A DNA stretch of 64,000 nt from Lotus japonicus. Its lineage: Eukaryota; Streptophyta; Magnoliopsida; Fabales; Fabaceae. Made by a program: the position numbers and the translations under genes. The DNA is taken from the NCBI RefSeq assembly GCF_012489685.1, contig NC_080041.1:21143802-21207801 (forward strand). Direction: 5' to 3'. The notes under the pieces are model-generated. The model saw only the letters and a program-made list of their open reading frames with translations, did no database searches and was not told the origin of the DNA. Positions 33,301-42,652 of this stretch are shown one piece after another (position 1 is the stretch's first letter; the number at the start of each line of letters is the position of its first letter).

Positions 33301-36300
33301 ATTTTGCACCAGAAACATTAGAAATGGACGAAGGTCCCCACACATCAGAGTGAACAAGATCAAAAGGTTGAGCACATTTATTATTACTAGGAAGAAAAGT
33401 TGAACGATGATGCTTAGAAAACTGACAAACATCACAATGAAAAGATTCGACTGACACTTTTGAAAATAAATGGGGAAACATGGTCCTAAGAATACTAAAA
33501 GGAGGATGCCCAAGACGCTTGTGCCGCAACCATATTTGAGAAGTATTCCAGGACTCTGAACTCGTCTGATGACACTTGCTTTCCTCGTGCCGTAGACAGT
33601 ATAACCCGTCCTGTTCCTTAGCAATCCCAATTATCTGTCCCGTGGCAAGATCCTGAAAAACACCATGTGAGTGGAAAAAGGTTACAACACAGTTCAAGTC
33701 TCGAGTGAGTTTATGGATGGACAAAAGATTGTTAGAAAGCTTTGGGACATGAAGCACATGCTTTAAGGGAAGAGATGGACTAAGGTGAATATTACCACAT
33801 CCCGTAATCTGGTTTTGGGATCCATTAGCAACAGTGATATAGTGTTTTTCAGGGTAAGTGGAATAAGAAGATAAATGTGAGGGGTGAGGTGTCATATGAT
33901 CTGTAGCACCAGAGTCAATAATCCAGTCATTTTCAGTACTCAAAGCATTAAGAGATAAGAAGGTAGAACTCTTACCAGTCATTGTGAGAGAACAAGAACC
34001 AGAGGGCTTACTCAATGAGTCCATAAAAGCTCTCAGACGCTCCAATTCTGCTTTGCTAAGGCTAGGGACATCTTCTGCTGGTGGTACAGGTGGGACTTCA
34101 TCATCATTTTCCATGTCAGAAGTTGTGTGATTTGCGCGCCTCTGCGGAGCACCTTTGGACCCCCTCATACGTCTAAGGACGTTTTCCCTTCCATAAAGTT
34201 TGAAACAGTACTCTTTGGTGTGACCAGACCTCTTACAGTAAGTGCAACGATCATCACGGTTGAAGAGATCATCACGGTTGAAGCGATCATCACGGTTGGG
34301 GCGATCATCACGGTTAGGGTGTCCGGAAGAGGTGGATCCTTTTATGGGACCCTTTCCAGAGGCTAAGGCTGAACCATCAACTGATTTGTCTTCCACCATC
34401 ACTGTCCTCCTAGTTTCTTCACCACGAACTATAAAGAACACCTCTGAGAGAGAAGGGAGTTGCTCTTTACCCAAAACTTGGACCCGAATCGGATCAAATT
34501 CAGAGTTAAGCCCAGAGAGAAACTTAAAGATTCGCGCTTTTTCAATAAATTTATTCAATGTTGTGGAGTCAGCATCACACTTCATCTTCAGATTTTGATA
34601 CTGATCTAATTCAATCCATAGACCATTCAAGGTCCCATAGTAATCTGTCACGGAGAGAGTTCCTTGCTTAGAATTGAAAACTTTATTTTCCAATTCATAA
34701 CAAGCTGAGAGATCTTGTTTCTTAGAATATGCCTGTGCCAGATTATTCCAAATCTCCTTAGCAGTAGGGAAAAACATATAATTCCGGCTAATTTCCGGAA
34801 TCATGGAGTACCAAAACCAGGTCATAATAAGAGAATTCTCTTCACGCCATGTGTCATATTGTGGATCAGTTTCAGCAGGGGCTTTTTCTTCAATATAACT
34901 GATTTTCTTGCGACTTATGAGAGTGTGACGGATGAGCTCAGACCATTGGAGGTAGTTGCGCCCATCCAAGCGAAAGGAACCTTGTAATACCGGGAGATCT
35001 TTGTGGGTCAAAGGTGGAAGAGAGACTTTCACTCCAGAAGTGAGTTTCTCCTTAGGTATGGGAATCTCGTCTCCAGACATACTGAGAGATGTTACTGTAG
35101 AAGGGAAACAAGAGGAAAAATAACAGAAACAGAGAAGATTGCACTCTCCTTGAATGGAAGAACCAAAGGCTTCTCAAGAAAAAACACCAACAAAGTGAGG
35201 AAACGACCCTCAGAACAAGACCAAAAGGCACGGGGAACCCTCTCTGTGCAATCGGAGTAACGAACAGAGGATGGCAGGCCGGTGATGAAGAGCACAGGCC
35301 TCCAAACGGTATAAGCCAACAGTGGCAAAACAGGAAACGTTACCAGATAAAAGGGCCGTAATAAGACGGCTAGGGTTTTTTTCGCAGAAGCAGAACTCCC
35401 AAGATCGGGAGCTCTGATACCAACTTGAAAGTAGGAGAAATTGTATTATTACTTCTTAATCAGAATACAAAGGGTAATTACATTATATAGAAGAAGACTA
35501 ATCCTAAATAAGGAAATAACTAATTATGTACACAATCTCCTAATAAGAGAATAAATCTCCTAATACTGAATATAATCTTCTAATAATAATTCTTATATTA
35601 ATTCCTTATTTACAACAAAATTAATTAAATATTTCTATTATACTTAGAAAATACATTTACAATAATTCTCATATAATTAAATTCAAAAAGTTAGAAAGCA
35701 CTGAAGTGATTATGACATTATTTATCATATTTAGTAATCATGAAATATTGGTGGATGTGAGGAAATACTTTGATAATGCCAGATTTTTGCAGAAAAACTT
35801 TTTATATCCCACGTACGCTAGAAGTTAGGATGGGATTAAACCCTGAGCCACTGAAGAATTTTGATTTCAAACAAACTGGATAAAAGGATCCCATTTAAAA
35901 GGTCAGGATTTAAGAAGCTTAATTGGAAGTAGATTAGTTCTGCATTCATTGATACCAGAGGTCCTGGGTGCAGATGATCCTTCGGCTTGATATTAATTGT
36001 TGAATACAGTTCTCAATTATATATAAAACTTTAAAGGATGTGGTAGTTATCTTTTATTTTCACCTATCTTTCATAAAATTCTTTGCAAAGGTGACCTAAA
36101 TGTCTGAACAAATATGAGGCATTACCTTCCTTTATATTCTTCAATAATTCCATCCCTTGCTTAGATATATGCAATGCTCACTTGGAAGGGAGGGAGAACT
36201 GTGTGTTCAGGGTGACCCCCCCTCTCCTCGTAACACAAAAATAAATAAATAAACCATCAAGCGTAATGCTCTAATGGAAGTCATAACTCTATGAAATTGA

Positions 36301-37897
36301 AAGTGATCGATTTGGAATGCTTTTATGCAAGTCATAACTCTGTGAATTGAAAGTGATTAATTTTGGAAAGCATATAATAATGATGCTCCTCTTCATTCTT
36401 TTCTTTATCATTTTCTTCTTTGAAATGTTAGGCAAGGATAATCGAAGGACTCGTGTCGCAAATGCTTACTTCTCCTTGTTTATGGCCATTGGTAACATTC
36501 TTGGCTATGCGACTGGAGCATACAGTGGTTGGTACAGGATTTTTACTTTCACACTTTCCCCTGCATGCACTATTAGTTGTGCAAATCTCAAGTCTGCTTT
36601 CTTTCTCGACGTTGCTTTCATTGCGGTCACGACATATGTCAGCATTACGGCAGCTCATGAAGTGCCTCTAAACTCAAGTGGGGCAGCCCATGCAGGAGAA
36701 GGGGCAGGGGAGTCAGGTAGCACGGAAGAAGCTTTCATGTGGGAATTATTTGGGACATTTAAATATTTTTCAAGCACTGTATGGATAATACTGTCCGTAA
36801 CTGCTCTGAATTGGACTGGGTGGTTCCCGTTTATTCTCTTTGATACTGATTGGATGGGACGAGAAATTTATGGTGCTGATCCAAATGGAGGCCCTAATTA
36901 TGATGCTGGAGTTAGAATGGGAGCACTTGGGTTAATGCTTAATTCAGTTGTTCTTGGAGTTACATCATTGCTCATGGAGAAGCTATGTAGGAAGCGGGGG
37001 GCTGGTTTTGTGTGGGGAATCTCAAATATCTTAATGGCTGTTTGCTTTCTTGCAATGTTAGTTGTAACCTATGTGGCAAATACCATTGGCTATGTGGGCA
37101 AAGATCTACCACCAACTGGCATTGTGATTGCTGCACTGATAATCTTTACCATTCTTGGGTTTCCATTGGCAGTAAGTTCCTCTTCTCTACTGCTTAAAAT
37201 GGTATTGTTCCTTCCTGTGAAAATTGAAGGCAGCCTTTATGTCTCTAGATTAGAACAATGACTGAAATTCTGTTGTTCCTGAGTTCTGTTTAAAATCCTA
37301 GTGGCCATTACATTTTTTCTAAATAAGCCAAAAAAATTGCATGATATGCGTGAAGTGAAGTTTGAGAAATGGTCCCATTGACTTTATATACTATTTTATT
37401 AATGTTCTCTGATTTATATTCTTTATTCCAGATCACTTACAGTGTTCCTTATGCCTTAATTTCCAAGCATACTGAACCATTGGGACTTGGCCAAGGTGGG
37501 TTTTCTATTCACTACCTTGTTTATTTTTTCTTGAAGATGTGACTGTAGAACTATTTATACAGATTATTGCTACTTATTGCAGGGTTATCGATGGGTGTCC
37601 TGAATCTGGCAATAGTGATCCCACAGGTATTAGTGATGACTTGTATTCTATGAATGAGAAATTTGTAAAAGACATGTAGTAGTCAATAGACTTTGTGTTT
37701 CAGGAGTTATAGTTACATATTTATCATGTTTTATACAGATAGTGGTCTCCCTGGGAAGTGGACCATGGGATCAGCTATTTGGTGGAGGAAACTCCGCAGC
37801 CTTTGCTGTGGGAGCTGTTGCAGCCATTATGAGCGGACTCTTAGCTGTCTTGGCAATTCCCCGAACTGGTACCCAAAAGCCTCAAATCCGTGTATGA
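27393..37897 (+). CDS. SUT4: SUT4-type sucrose/H+ symporter, 5 exons
   Basis: Proton-coupled sucrose (and glucoside) transporter of the GPH/MFS superfamily; SUT4-clade members act mainly at the tonoplast, exporting vacuolar sucrose. Exons: 27393-27921, 36432-37171, 37432-37495, 37583-37626, 37739-37897 (TGA). All GT-AG and phase-consistent, 511 residues, the usual SUT4 length. The N-terminus (1-37) is His/Pro-rich and cytosolic. LRQLL at 38-42 fits the LXXLL tonoplast-sorting motif. Then [20 protein letters not shown] (TM1), [14 protein letters not shown], the conserved FGRRRPFIL loop near 105, DVANN and [11 protein letters not shown] at the end of exon 1. Exon 2 opens [13 protein letters not shown] and includes [31 protein letters not shown] and [10 protein letters not shown]. 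Exon 5 carries [14 protein letters not shown] and ends in a basic tail (QIRV). Twelve membrane spans expected. Intron 1 is 8.5 kb because of an inserted antisense copia element; no coding damage is seen. The start is the first ATG in frame. Confidence 0.96.
28153..28296. mobile_element. Small hAT-like MITE in SUT4 intron 1
   Basis: The ends GGGCCGTTTGGG and CCCAAACGGGTCC are inverted repeats with one indel. The interior is rich in ATAAGC words (CATAAGCTAC, GCGCTTATG). It is similar to the element at 920-1160. The target duplication is not clear. Confidence 0.6.
28449..28476. repeat. Poly-G tract
   Basis: A run of about 15 G, an A, then 8 G and GTGGG lies within intron 1 of SUT4. It has intramolecular G-quadruplex potential on the coding strand. 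Homopolymer length may also be affected by sequencing error. Confidence 0.8.
29890..30135 (+). pseudogene. Relic of a Ty1/copia gag 5' end
   Basis: Near 29907 the word AGTGGTATGAGCT resembles a degenerate initiator-tRNA-Met primer binding site. Downstream, with one frame break, the frame reads IPLFDGK, then [16 protein letters not shown], and [19 protein letters not shown], the pattern of plant copia gag (UBN2-type) N-termini. Nothing of protease, integrase or RT follows. It is plus strand, opposite to the intact copia nearby, so it is a separate, older insertion. Confidence 0.6.
30422..30616 (-). repeat. 3' LTR of the copia element
   Basis: 195 bp, matching 35423-35617 except for T/C near 30540 and T/A near 30581. 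On the minus strand it begins TGTTGTAAATAAGG and ends CTACTTTCAAGT. The AGT after TTTCA is present in both LTRs and is needed for a perfect AAATT target duplication. Confidence 0.9.
30623..35080 (-). CDS. Ty1/copia Gag-Pol polyprotein
   Basis: 1485 residues, uninterrupted. Gag (about 30-260) has the copia gag pattern ([14 protein letters not shown], then LPSLSEVF), with a hydrophilic [10 protein letters not shown] repeat before the CCHC knuckle [14 protein letters not shown] near 277. Protease active site IDSGATDH near 387. Integrase: zinc-binding GHP/CDVC region near 517-550, DVWGP near 583, and [16 protein letters not shown]. Before the RT lies a repeated acidic (D/N)NGxExVP linker. RT has [12 protein letters not shown] and the catalytic YVDD near 1170. 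RNase H has DADYAGS near 1333, SSAEAE and HIEIDRHF. The order PR-IN-RT-RH identifies copia. It makes virus-like particles in the cytoplasm and integrates cDNA in the nucleus. Confidence 0.96.
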   Translation of the reverse strand: MSGDEIPIPKEKLTSGVKVSLPPLTHKDLPVLQGSFRLDGRNYLQWSELIRHTLISRKKISYIEEKAPAETDPQYDTWREENSLIMTWFWYSMIPEISRNYMFFPTAKEIWNNLAQAYSKKQDLSACYELENKVFNSKQGTLSVTDYYGTLNGLWIELDQYQNLKMKCDADSTTLNKFIEKARIFKFLSGLNSEFDPIRVQVLGKEQLPSLSEVFFIVRGEETRRTVMVEDKSVDGSALASGKGPIKGSTSSGHPNRDDRPNRDDRFNRDDLFNRDDRCTYCKRSGHTKEYCFKLYGRENVLRRMRGSKGAPQRRANHTTSDMENDDEVPPVPPAEDVPSLSKAELERLRAFMDSLSKPSGSCSLTMTGKSSTFLSLNALSTENDWIIDSGATDHMTPHPSHLSSYSTYPEKHYITVANGSQNQITGCGNIHLSPSLPLKHVLHVPKLSNNLLSIHKLTRDLNCVVTFFHSHGVFQDLATGQIIGIAKEQDGLYCLRHEESKCHQTSSESWNTSQIWLRHKRLGHPPFSILRTMFPHLFSKVSVESFHCDVCQFSKHHRSTFLPSNNKCAQPFDLVHSDVWGPSSISNVSGAKWFVTFIDDCTRITWVFLMKDKSEVFQLFVNFFHMIRTQFGKPIKRLRSDNGKEYVNKNFSEFLTKNGVVHELTCVDTPQQNGVAERKNRHLLEITRALLFQMNVPKFYWGEAVLTAAYLINRLPSRVLSSVSPVQVMTSFFPSVPIKSGLQSRVFGCSAFVHVHGHHRGKLDPRAIKCIFIGYASDKKGYKCYHPPSRRVYISMDVTFQESESFYPNPQLQGGNTQEVESPELSVIPLLQDPFMPSSIPITEDSDDDDNGPELVPNQNDDNGPELVPDENDDNGSEVVPDQNNVDRFRIKYQRKVKPVLIQQQVQSSDPEVSVANPEPSNSYEHNLDDLPIALRKGKRSCAKYPISQFVSTQNLSVQHQSFISAIDSIRVPTSVQEALKDKNWIQAMNEEMHALDKNGTWEIVEKPNDKRTVGCRWIYTVKYRSDGTLDRYKARLVAKGYTQTYGIDYEETFAPVAKMNTVRIILSLAAHFDWELQQFDVKNAFLHGDLEEEVYMEIPPGYDPTSGRNKVCKLKKALYGLKQSPRAWFGRFTNAMVSLGYKQSQGDHTLFIKHTQNGKLTLLLVYVDDMIIAGNDELEKQNLRKQLAAQFEMKDLGKLKYFLGMEVAYSKQGIFISQRKYVLDLLKETGKLGCKPIGVPIEQNHKIGSSEEDLRVDKAQYQRLVGKLIYLSHTRPDIAYPVSVVSQFMHDPHERHLQAVDRILQYLKASPGRGLLFKKSEQLSMEVYTDADYAGSIVDRRSTTGYCMFLGGNLVTWRSKKQNVVARSSAEAEFRAMAQGVCELLWMKIILDDLKIKYEAPMRLFCDNKSVSSIAHNPVQHDRTKHIEIDRHFIKEKLDSGLISTQYVPSGLQLADVLTKGLPLERFRELTCKLGMIDIHSPA
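35411..35422 (-). promoter_or_regulatory. Copia primer binding site (initiator tRNA-Met)
   Basis: On the minus strand TGGTATCAGAGC follows the LTR directly. This is the standard plant copia site complementary to the 3' end of initiator tRNA-Met. Confidence 0.9.
35423..35617 (-). repeat. 5' LTR of the copia element
   Basis: 195 bp, the partner of 30422-30616. It is immediately followed on the minus strand by the primer binding site (35422 down to about 35411). The promoter should lie here and read leftwards, antisense to SUT4. No strong TATA box was singled out. Confidence 0.9.
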
Positions 37898-39068
37898 GGT
37901 ATCATGTTTGATTGCTTTTGGCACTTGTTTCTTTCGAAGATGGGTGATGAGGATGCGATGTTATGGTTGGGGGCAGTATTGTTTTTGTAAATAGTTATTA
38001 TTTTTGTATCCTTTTGTCTTGGGTCTTTTCTTCTCAAGATTACTACCTCCCAATCATTTTCTAATGAATAAATTAGTCCTTGCCTGTGTTCTATTCCTAA
38101 TGGTCATTATTAAGCCAATGATCTGATTTTTGGGTGTTATTATTTTCTGAAGCAAAAAAGCTTTTGGAATAATTTCTTTTTGTGTGATCCTGATTTGTGG
38201 GTTCCCTGTTTGAAACCTGGAGGTTGGTTGGTCATGTAAACCATGAGGGACATCTACAGGTTGTAGGAGAGGGTGGTGTCTAAGGACAATGTAAAACAAG
38301 AAATCATTTATAATTTCTTTTCCAAACATTTTGTAATCCTTCATGTATTATGAAAAGCTGTCATCAAATACTGATTGACATTAGTGCAATCAATGGAGAC
38401 TATTGTCATTGTAAATCAGTCATGCATGTGTACGGTGTTTCTTTTAATGCTAAATACCACGGGAAAGTAGTTGAGGCATCTTCCATTTGTTCCAAAGCTA
38501 ACATTGAGAAACATACTTTCCCCACTAAAATGAGTTGGTTGCTGCTGAGTGAGAATCACCCCCCCTAAAAAAATCATTTTTTTTGAAGCAGTGCTGATTT
38601 GACATTACATACATTAGTGCTCCGATAATGATTTTTTGGAATCTCATACATTTGTGTGATTTATTTGTATGGAGAATGTTTTTAGTGGCCAACAGTGAGT
38701 AAGTGAATTTTCTGATGTAAACCTTGACAGAGACCTGTCTTTAATACTTCTTCCTACTATTTTTGTGTAGAAATTTTTTTCATTGGAAAAATAAAACTTG
38801 AATGTAGTATTCAATGTTAACACTTAATTTGTGCGTGCTATCGATTAGGGTCCTCTCATGTCTCGTGCCAAATGACTTTGTCCATCTCTCTTAATACTCG
38901 TAATAGGATTGTAACATGACAACATGACAGTGTCATGTGGACTCCACATGAGAAGATCTTCATCTGTCTAGCTATGAGGTTACTTAATGACAATATTTAT
39001 TTATTGTAGTCATTCAATGTTAAGACTTAATTTGTTGATCTTGCTATGCTGTTCCTTATTTAACTATT
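37898..39068 (+). other. SUT4 3' UTR and intergenic DNA
   Basis: The 3' UTR probably ends in the AATGAATAAATTAG region near 38060-38100. The short ORF at 38350-38568 has no family features. The rest is AT-rich with no gene signal. Confidence 0.5.
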
Positions 39069-40611
39069 TAATTGTTTGGCTTAATACGTCAGAAGGCCCC
39101 TGAAATTGTAAAGGGAATCAGTTTCAGGGCCTGTAAAATTTTTGCATCAAATTGGATCCCTAAGAAATTTTTTTTAATTCAATTAAGGCCAAAGTGTGTC
39201 TGATGCTGAAGTAGCTTCAATTTTAGCCTAGTCAGCTTTCCCACGTGGCATTTGGAATTATTTTTTAATTGAAAATTTTTAAAACTTAATTTTTTAATTC
39301 CAAACCCTCTCAAATTAACCCCAAATCATCTTCTCATAACTTAAAAAAAATAAAAAACTTAATCTAACCTAATAACTTAAAATAACCTGATCTAATCAAA
39401 TACTAATCCCTAATCTAATCTGAGAATCCCCAATTAAGCCCTGACTATTCATCTTCATTTTTCATCCCCAATTTCAACCCTAGAGTGGATGAAGATAGAA
39501 CCATCTTCTCCCCACCTTCATCCCCATGTGGCCAACCTCGCACTGTCTGATTCCCCTGTCCACTCAACAACCCAGATCTGCAACCCTTCCCCTTCGTGGC
39601 ATTAATTTTCGCTCTCATTAACTAGATCTACAACGCGATCAAAATACAGAGAGAGGGATGGAGGTTGTGATCAGTGAGAGGGAAAGAGATCAAGGAGAAG
39701 ATGGCGGTGGTGGGAGGGAAGAAGAAACCTCATTCAAGCCCTGTATTGCTTCTTCATCTCCCCAGCAGCCACGATTTCTTCAAATTGAAGAAGAAGCTTC
39801 TGTTTCATGACAGAGCAGAATCGAAGAACTCAGGGAGGTGACGAACCTCACATTGGTGAATTGAATCCATGAGAACCATCTGGAGTGGCTGGGGACCAGG
39901 ATTACGTTAGCGTCTGGAGTGGCGAAGGGTTTGGGTTCTGACGGTGGGGCATCGGGTTTCGCCGGCTGTGGTTGGTGAAGAGGAGGAGGAAGAGGTGGTG
40001 GAGGTGTTCCGGCGGAGGAAGACGGAGGGGTTTTCTTCCCCTGAGTACAAAGTGAACAAACAAGCATAGAGCCCAGTGAAGATTTTTCCCCATTTTTCAA
40101 AGAAAATGAACTAACAAGTAGCGATTTCACTGCTCTGATAGTTACTCACCAACCATGTACTTTCCCATGTGCAATAACCTCGCAAGTTCTATTTTTTCCC
40201 CATCTTTTATGATTACTGGTATATATATCCATTTCAATACTGGGTTCGTGATTAATCTGAATGCAGTGAATTAGTTATTGGTCCTCTCTCTTGTTCTTAT
40301 TCCCCTATTTTTTAATCCCTAAAAGTTTAGGTTTTGTATTAGGAATTTATTTTTAATTTAGGCTTTAATATATGAGTTGGAATTAAAAAATTAAGTTTTA
40401 AAAATTTTCAATTAAAAAATAATTTCAAATGCCACGTGGAAAAGCTGACTAGGCTAAAATTGAAGCCACTTCAGCATCAGACACACTTTGGTCTTAATTG
40501 AATTAAAAAAAATTTCTTAGGGACCCAATTTGATGCGAAAATTTTACAGGCCCTGAAACTGATTCCCTTTACAATTTCAGGGGCCTTCTGATGTATTAAG
40601 CCTAATTGTTT
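39069..40611. mobile_element. Pack-MULE-type Mutator-like element carrying a SWI3 gene fragment
   Basis: The element is 39078-40602 (1525 bp), flanked by a perfect 9-bp target duplication TAATTGTTT (39069-39077 and 40603-40611). Long terminal inverted repeats of about 220 bp begin GGCTTAATACGTCAGAAGG and end CTTCTGATGTATTAAGCC. They share words such as CCCCTGAAATTGTAAAGGGA and GCCACGTGG-type motifs, with few mismatches, so the element is fairly young. There is no transposase. The interior contains host-derived sequence (39775-40075, minus strand). It needs a transposase in trans. Confidence 0.92.
39775..40075 (-). pseudogene. Captured, frameshifted fragment of a SWI3-type (SWIRM-domain) gene
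   Basis: On the minus strand the frame runs through a Pro-rich leader (GKKTPPSSSAGTPPPPLPPP; PSEPKP) into DANVILVPSHSRWFSW, the start of a SWIRM domain as in plant SWI3B-like subunits of SWI/SNF chromatin remodellers. A one-base deletion right after that Trp codon (near 39871) shifts the frame; the other frame then reads SIHQCEVRHLPEFFDS, the SWIRM continuation, before stopping. So the copy derives from the first coding exon of such a gene and is non-functional as protein, although it could give antisense or small RNA. The annotated open frame 39780-40130 includes non-homologous ends. Confidence 0.85.
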
Positions 40612-41206
40612 TTATTAAAATAATATAATTGCTTAAAGAATGAAGTATTATATGATGTTTTAAGTTTTTAATGGAGTAGTACAAGATTACTTTTTTCAAT
40701 TTTAATTGCTAAAATGCAGAGGGACTAATTTTAAGTTGTTTTGACAGTAATATCTCCATCCTTCCTTCTCAACTCCCTTGTCTATCAACTCCGGCAACAC
40801 TCTCAGAAACCTCCATCCTACAGGCCTTCATTGCCTATCCACCTCTCAGCTCCGGCAATGTCACCCCCGCACGAGATCTTGTTGACGAACGCATTGGCAG
40901 AAACCACCAACACCTTGTTGACGACCACATTGGCAGAAACAACCGAGGACGAATTGGGGCTGTTTCCAGCGACTGAGGTCGGTTGAAGTCAGTCTTGGAG
41001 GGGTTTTGTTCCTTCCCTTTGATTCAGTGGATGAAGCGAGTTCATGGAAAAGTAAAGCAATTGGTTGTTTCGTGAGGCAAATGGGGAAAAATGTTGCATC
41101 AAAGTATTGCTAATCCATTAATGGTCTATTCTCCACCCGTTTTCACATCAGAACTTGAAGGTAAACAAAAATTAAAGCGACAAGTGAAAAGTAGAAGATG
41201 AAGGAG
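40612..41206. other. Spacer between two Mutator-like elements
   Basis: The 81-codon open frame at 40741-40986 has a short internal repeat (TTGTTGACGA...CATTGGCAGAAAC twice) but no recognised domain. No other gene is seen. It may be the remains of a further mobile element. Confidence 0.35.
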
Positions 41207-42652
41207 AAAAAAGAAGGCTTAATCAAGTTTTTGGTCCCTAACCTTTGTCATAAATATGGCTTTAGTCCCTCGCCGGAGTAAAGGTGGGGATTGATCCCCA
41301 TTTTTTGGCAAAATGATTGGTTTTGGTCCTTCCGGCCGGTTGGGTCAACGCCAGAGCTTTGGGATGCCCATGTGGCATGGCCACGTCATTTAATGAGTCC
41401 ATTTGGATTTTTTTTTTCTTTTTCATTAAGAAAAACCCATAATTAAAATACTAAACCCTCCCTAATTAACCTCCTTTAAATTAATTAAAACACTCACCTA
41501 AGTGCAGCAGAAATCCTAGAAAACAAAATCCCAAACCCATAAAATAACAAATAGATGAACATGGAGATGAAGATGATCCCAACCCCAGTCTCACCCAGAT
41601 CGAGCTGCCCCGACACCAAGCCACCACCCCCAACCCCACCCCTCCCACATCGAGTCACCCCCAACCCCAACCCACCCAGATCGAGCCACCCCAACCTAAG
41701 CCCCTCCCAGATCGAGGCATCTCTGAGAAAGAAAGAAAAAAACCAAAAGAAGCAGAAAGCTCGAAGCGTGGACGTAGAAGATGAGAAAAACCTAAATCGG
41801 AGTAAAACACAAATGGGTTTTATTGATCTTTGAGTTTTATTTCAGGAAGAAGAAAGCATTGGAGTTGGAATTTTTCTCTATGGGTTTTCTCTCCGGAGAA
41901 GTTGGGAGATGAAGGTTTTGGGTTTGGAGATGGAGGTTTTGGGCACACGAGAAAGAGAGAAAGGAGGACGAAAAGGAAGGAGGAAAAGGAGAGGTTTTAA
42001 GAATTTTTGGGATTATCTTCTTGAAATCTGGGTTCTTGAGTGTAGATGAATGTTTGCTGGAGGAAGATGAATTTCTCCAGTTTTTTTCATAAGATGATAA
42101 CTTGATAAGAGAAAAACAGACAGTTACCACAAGGAGGAGAAGGTTGTGCCCGTGGTTGTGAGTGGTGACTACCGCAGAGGATGAATCATCCACCGTTTCA
42201 GCAGCTTCAGCACATCTTCAGTATATAATTTGTAATTTACAATCAGATTGGGATTAATTGTTCGTTGGTGATTTAATTTTGGTATTAGTTGGTGAGTTAA
42301 TTTGGGAATGGTGGTATGATTGAAGTGAATAAGAAGAGATGAATTTGTTCTTTACGGTGCAGAGATTGAAGGTGGAGGAGGATCTGCACAGGGAAGGGAA
42401 GAATTTAATCAGGAGGGATTTAAGGTTTTTTTTTAATGAAAAAGAAAAAAATTCCAAATGGACTCATTAATTGACGTGGCCATGCCACATGGGCATCCCG
42501 GAGCTCCGGCGTTGACCCAACCGGCCGGAAGGACCAAAGCCAATCATTTTGCCAAAAACTGGGGACCAATCCCCACCTTTACTCGGCGAGGGACTAAAGC
42601 CATATTTATGACAAAGGTTAGGGACCAAAAACTTGATTAAGCCAAAAAAGAA
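41207..42652. mobile_element. Second long-TIR Mutator-like element
   Basis: The element is 41216-42643 (1428 bp) with a perfect 9-bp target duplication AAAAAAGAA (41207-41215 and 42644-42652). Terminal inverted repeats of about 220 bp start GGCTTAATCAAGTTTTTGG and end CCAAAAACTTGATTAAGCC. They include GACCAAAGCCAATCATTTTG, GGCCATGCCACATGGGCATCC-like and AATGGACTCATTAA blocks. The interior is C-rich on one side (a GATCGAG(C/T)(C/T)ACCCC repeat at 41595-41720) and G/A-rich on the other. Open frames at 41555-41833 (+) and 41837-42193 (-) suggest captured sequence, but I could not identify a source gene. No transposase. Confidence 0.9.

Larger units (their letters stand above)
30417..35622 (-). 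mobile_element. Complete Ty1/copia LTR retrotransposon in SUT4 intron 1, antisense
   Basis: The element spans 30422-35617, with 195-bp LTRs differing at only 2 positions, and a 5-bp target duplication AAATT (30417-30421 and 35618-35622). On the minus strand a polypurine tract (CTTGAGGGGGG) adjoins the 3' LTR. The primer binding site TGGTATCAGAGC (initiator tRNA-Met) directly follows the 5' LTR. The single 1485-codon polyprotein is uninterrupted. Intact and young. It is antisense to the host gene, an orientation that usually disturbs splicing and polyadenylation least. Confidence 0.96.
27922..36431 (+). other. Giant intron 1 of the SUT4 gene
   Basis: The intron runs from the GTAAGC donor after the LADLT codons to the ATGTTAG acceptor before exon 2. 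It contains a small MITE (28153-28296), a G-run (about 28449-28476), a copia gag relic (about 29890-30135) and the complete antisense copia element (30422-35617). Without the copia element and its duplication the intron would be about 3.3 kb. Confidence 0.9.

Noticed and set aside
39780..40130. Open frame taken as a complete small gene
   Set aside because: It lies inside a transposable element, its core is a SWI3 fragment, and the frame leaves the homologous reading after the conserved Trp codon, so it is a captured pseudogene.
40741..40986. 81-residue Thr/Leu-rich open frame between the Mutator-like elements
   Set aside because: Short internal repeat explains part of it; no family features or splice support.
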